The position numbers and the translations under genes are program-made. Shown one piece after another: positions 62,129-64,000 of a stretch of DNA of 64,000 nucleotides. The notes under the pieces were generated by a model, which worked only from the letters and a program-made list of their open reading frames with translations, was not told the origin of the DNA and searched no databases. The DNA comes from Novosphingobium sp. Lineage in GTDB: Bacteria > Pseudomonadota > Alphaproteobacteria > Sphingomonadales > Sphingomonadaceae. Positions within the stretch are counted from its first letter, which is position 1; each line of letters opens with the position of its first letter. Location: the NCBI GenBank assembly GCA_017744735.1, contig JAGIAR010000001.1, positions 372,001 to 436,000 of the forward strand, read 5' to 3'.

Positions 62129-62913
62129 AAGGTCGAAGTGGTCGCGCCGCCGTCGATAACCAGGCTTTGGCCGGTGATGTAATTGGCGAATTCGCTACAG
62201 AACATCGCGACGAACGCCCCGACATCGTCGCAATCGCCGAAGCGCTCGCTGGCGATGCGCCACTCGCGGGAGAATTCGGCGACCTCCTGCTCGTAAGTCG
62301 TACCCTTCGCCTGTGCGCGCTCGCCGAACTGTTTTTCGACGAAGGCGCTGTGATGCATGCCGGGCAGCAGATTGTTGATGACGACATTGTGCTTCGCCAC
62401 CACTTTCGAAACCGCGACGGTGTAGTTCGCGAGCGCAGCCCGGGTACTGCCCGAAAGTACGCGAATTTCGCCCGGATACTTCGCCGCGACTGTCGCGATG
62501 TTGACGATCCTTCCCCATTTGCGCTCGACCATCCCGTCGAGGACGGATCGCATGAACTCGATCGGCGAAAGCAGCGAGATCTCGATCGCTTCCCGCCAAT
62601 CCTCCCGGGTGATTGCCCGATAATCGGGCGTCATCGGCGGCGGAGCACACGTGCCGACGAGGATGTCGGGATCTGGGCAAGCTGCCAGGATGCGCTCCCG
62701 GCCGTCCTCGCGGCTGTGGTCGGCACAAACCGGGGTCACGGCCGCGCCGGTTTCTTCCGCGATCTCACGGCAGGCGCGCACCAGGCGATCTTCGGTGCGG
62801 GCGGAGACGAACACCTCGACTCCTTCCCGCGCCAACGCCAATACGGCGCTGCGGCCCATGCCGGTGCTCCCACCATTGACGATGGCCTTACGCCCCCTGA
62901 TTCCGAGATCCAT
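62125..62913 (-). CDS. SDR-family oxidoreductase
   Basis: GRKAIVNGGSTGMGRSAVLALAREGVEVFVSART; C-terminal GQSLVIDGGATTS. Confidence 0.88.
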   Translation of the reverse strand: MDLGIRGRKAIVNGGSTGMGRSAVLALAREGVEVFVSARTEDRLVRACREIAEETGAAVTPVCADHSREDGRERILAACPDPDILVGTCAPPPMTPDYRAITREDWREAIEISLLSPIEFMRSVLDGMVERKWGRIVNIATVAAKYPGEIRVLSGSTRAALANYTVAVSKVVAKHNVVINNLLPGMHHSAFVEKQFGERAQAKGTTYEQEVAEFSREWRIASERFGDCDDVGAFVAMFCSEFANYITGQSLVIDGGATTSTF

Positions 62914-63049
62914 CTTCCGCTGCCGCCTTATGCTGTGCCGGATTGCAGTCCGGTCTCCTCAGGGGAAAATGCTAGCCTTGCCGGACTCACCCGTCCACTC
63001 ACTCGCGGCGCAACACGGGCTGCTTTCGAAATCGTATACCTGTTCAAGC

Positions 63050-63300
63050 TCGGCGAGCGTGCTTTTTCAAGCCAACTGTACCTGCAGCGATGCCACGCTC
63101 GAACAGCAGGTCCTCGACATTCCGGAGCGAGAGAGGAAACCGGACCTACGTCAAAACCACCAGCCGGATCACCTCGGCGAGGAGTTGACGCGTTTGAAGG
63201 CTATCCGGCTTGCGACGTGGCATCGCGCGCCCTACCCCAATCGCCCCGATTTTCAATCAAGTCCGGTTAGTCTGCCAACACCCTTGAAACGCAGGCCTGC
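63050..63300 (-). pseudogene. IS6-family transposase N-terminal remnant with 5' end; in-frame stop
   Basis: minus-strand MPRRKPDSLQTRQLLAEVIRLVVLT*VRFPLSLRNVEDLLFERGI; IS-end GGGTGTTGGCAGACTAACCGG. Confidence 0.75.
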
Positions 63301-63530
63301 GAAGATCGCGACAGACGCGCTCGCCAACAAACCGCACGCATCGCTTGGGCGGTGATGTCGTGTGAAGAAGTCTACGCGGCGCCGGCCGCGTGACCGTCGT
63401 CCGCGCTGCTGGGTATCGGGCTTGCGGCGGGGAGGCATTACGGCGCCCTACCCTCTAGTCCCTACCAAGAGGGCCCCTTGGTCCGACAGCATTCCCGCAG
63501 GAGTTCCATCCGACCTGATCAGGCGCCGCC

Positions 63531-63926
63531 CTAGGCCGTGCTCGCCCAGGAACTCTTCCACATGGCGCAAATCTTGTTCCCGTCAGGATCGCGCAGATAC
63601 GCAATATATGGCTGGCCGAAGCTTTCAGGACGGAGGCCGGGCGCGCCATCGTCGCTGCCTCCGTTGGCTACGCCCGCACGGTGAAACGCATCGACCTGTT
63701 CGGTACTGACCGCACGAAACCCGATCGTGCCGCCGTTGGCGCAACTGGCCGGTTCTCCATTGCGCGGCGCGCGGACGGCGAAGCCCTGCTCGCCGGAGCG
63801 GTAGGACAGCACCGGCACGTCGGGAGAGGCGGAATTGGCGAGGCCGAGCGCACCCATCACCGCGTCGTAGAAGACCCGCGCGCGCTCTATGTCGTTGGTG
63901 CCGACAAAGACGTGATTGAACAGCAT
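63531..63926 (-). CDS. VOC/glyoxalase-family protein
   Basis: MLFNHVFVGTNDIERARVFYDAVMGALGL...AYLRDPDGNKICAMW. Confidence 0.9.
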   Translation of the reverse strand: MLFNHVFVGTNDIERARVFYDAVMGALGLANSASPDVPVLSYRSGEQGFAVRAPRNGEPASCANGGTIGFRAVSTEQVDAFHRAGVANGGSDDGAPGLRPESFGQPYIAYLRDPDGNKICAMWKSSWASTA

Positions 63927-63932
63927 GCCGGA

Positions 63933-64000
63933 TCAGGCCGCGAGCGGAGTTTCGGCCGGGGTGTTCGCCGCGACGGTGCAGCCCGCCTCGTCGAGCGGGA
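63933..64000 (-). CDS. 3' end of a CDS running off the window
   Basis: minus-strand open frame ...PLDEAGCTVAANTPAETPLAA*. Confidence 0.35.
   Translation of the reverse strand, partial: PLDEAGCTVAANTPAETPLAA

Noticed and set aside
63100-63230. Plus-strand ORF text LEQQVLDIPERERKPDLRQNHQPDHLGEEL as a hypothetical protein
   Set aside because: It is the antisense of an IS6-family transposase N-terminus, a common misannotation.

Overview
This 64 kb window is high-GC alphaproteobacterial DNA, probably from a sphingomonad (inferred from gene content). It has no rRNA, tRNA or CRISPR that I could recognise. From left to right it contains: (1) a glycogen operon, glgB(partial)-glgC-glgA-glgX, with glgX ending in a degenerate IS6-family remnant; (2) an ectoine/5-hydroxyectoine cluster (ectABCD-ask_ect plus two MFS transporters, with a divergent EctR-like MarR regulator); (3) a FixL/FixJ oxygen-sensing stress neighbourhood (ADH, pseudo-receiver, lipoprotein, host-attachment protein, Hsp20, GNAT, UspA, two paralogous small proteins) whose intergenic regions share a TTACGGAnnTTTCCCTA-like motif; (4) katE; (5) a chemosensory operon without flagellar genes: a soluble receptor with two MCP tips, a triple-CheW protein, CheB, CheR, CheA, STAS, CheY, CheC and hybrid kinases; (6) a sulfatase operon (anSME, Tat-DUF1254, Cys-type arylsulfatase, AtsK/TauD-like dioxygenase, MFS, TonB receptor); (7) an apparently undescribed catabolic or uptake locus at about 50.8-62.9 kb. 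That locus has three paralogous double-NTF2/SnoaL-like proteins, a MoaF-like protein, a TonB receptor, two MFS transporters, MarR, DUF3237, NTF2 and SDR. Several of its promoters carry copies of a palindrome, TAGTCCCATATGGGACTA, and it lies between two IS6-like end remnants. Locus (7) with its repeated operator is the best candidate for a new system, and the FixJ-like motif set and the double-tip chemoreceptor operon follow. All calls come from reading the sequence and ORF translations; no database search was run.
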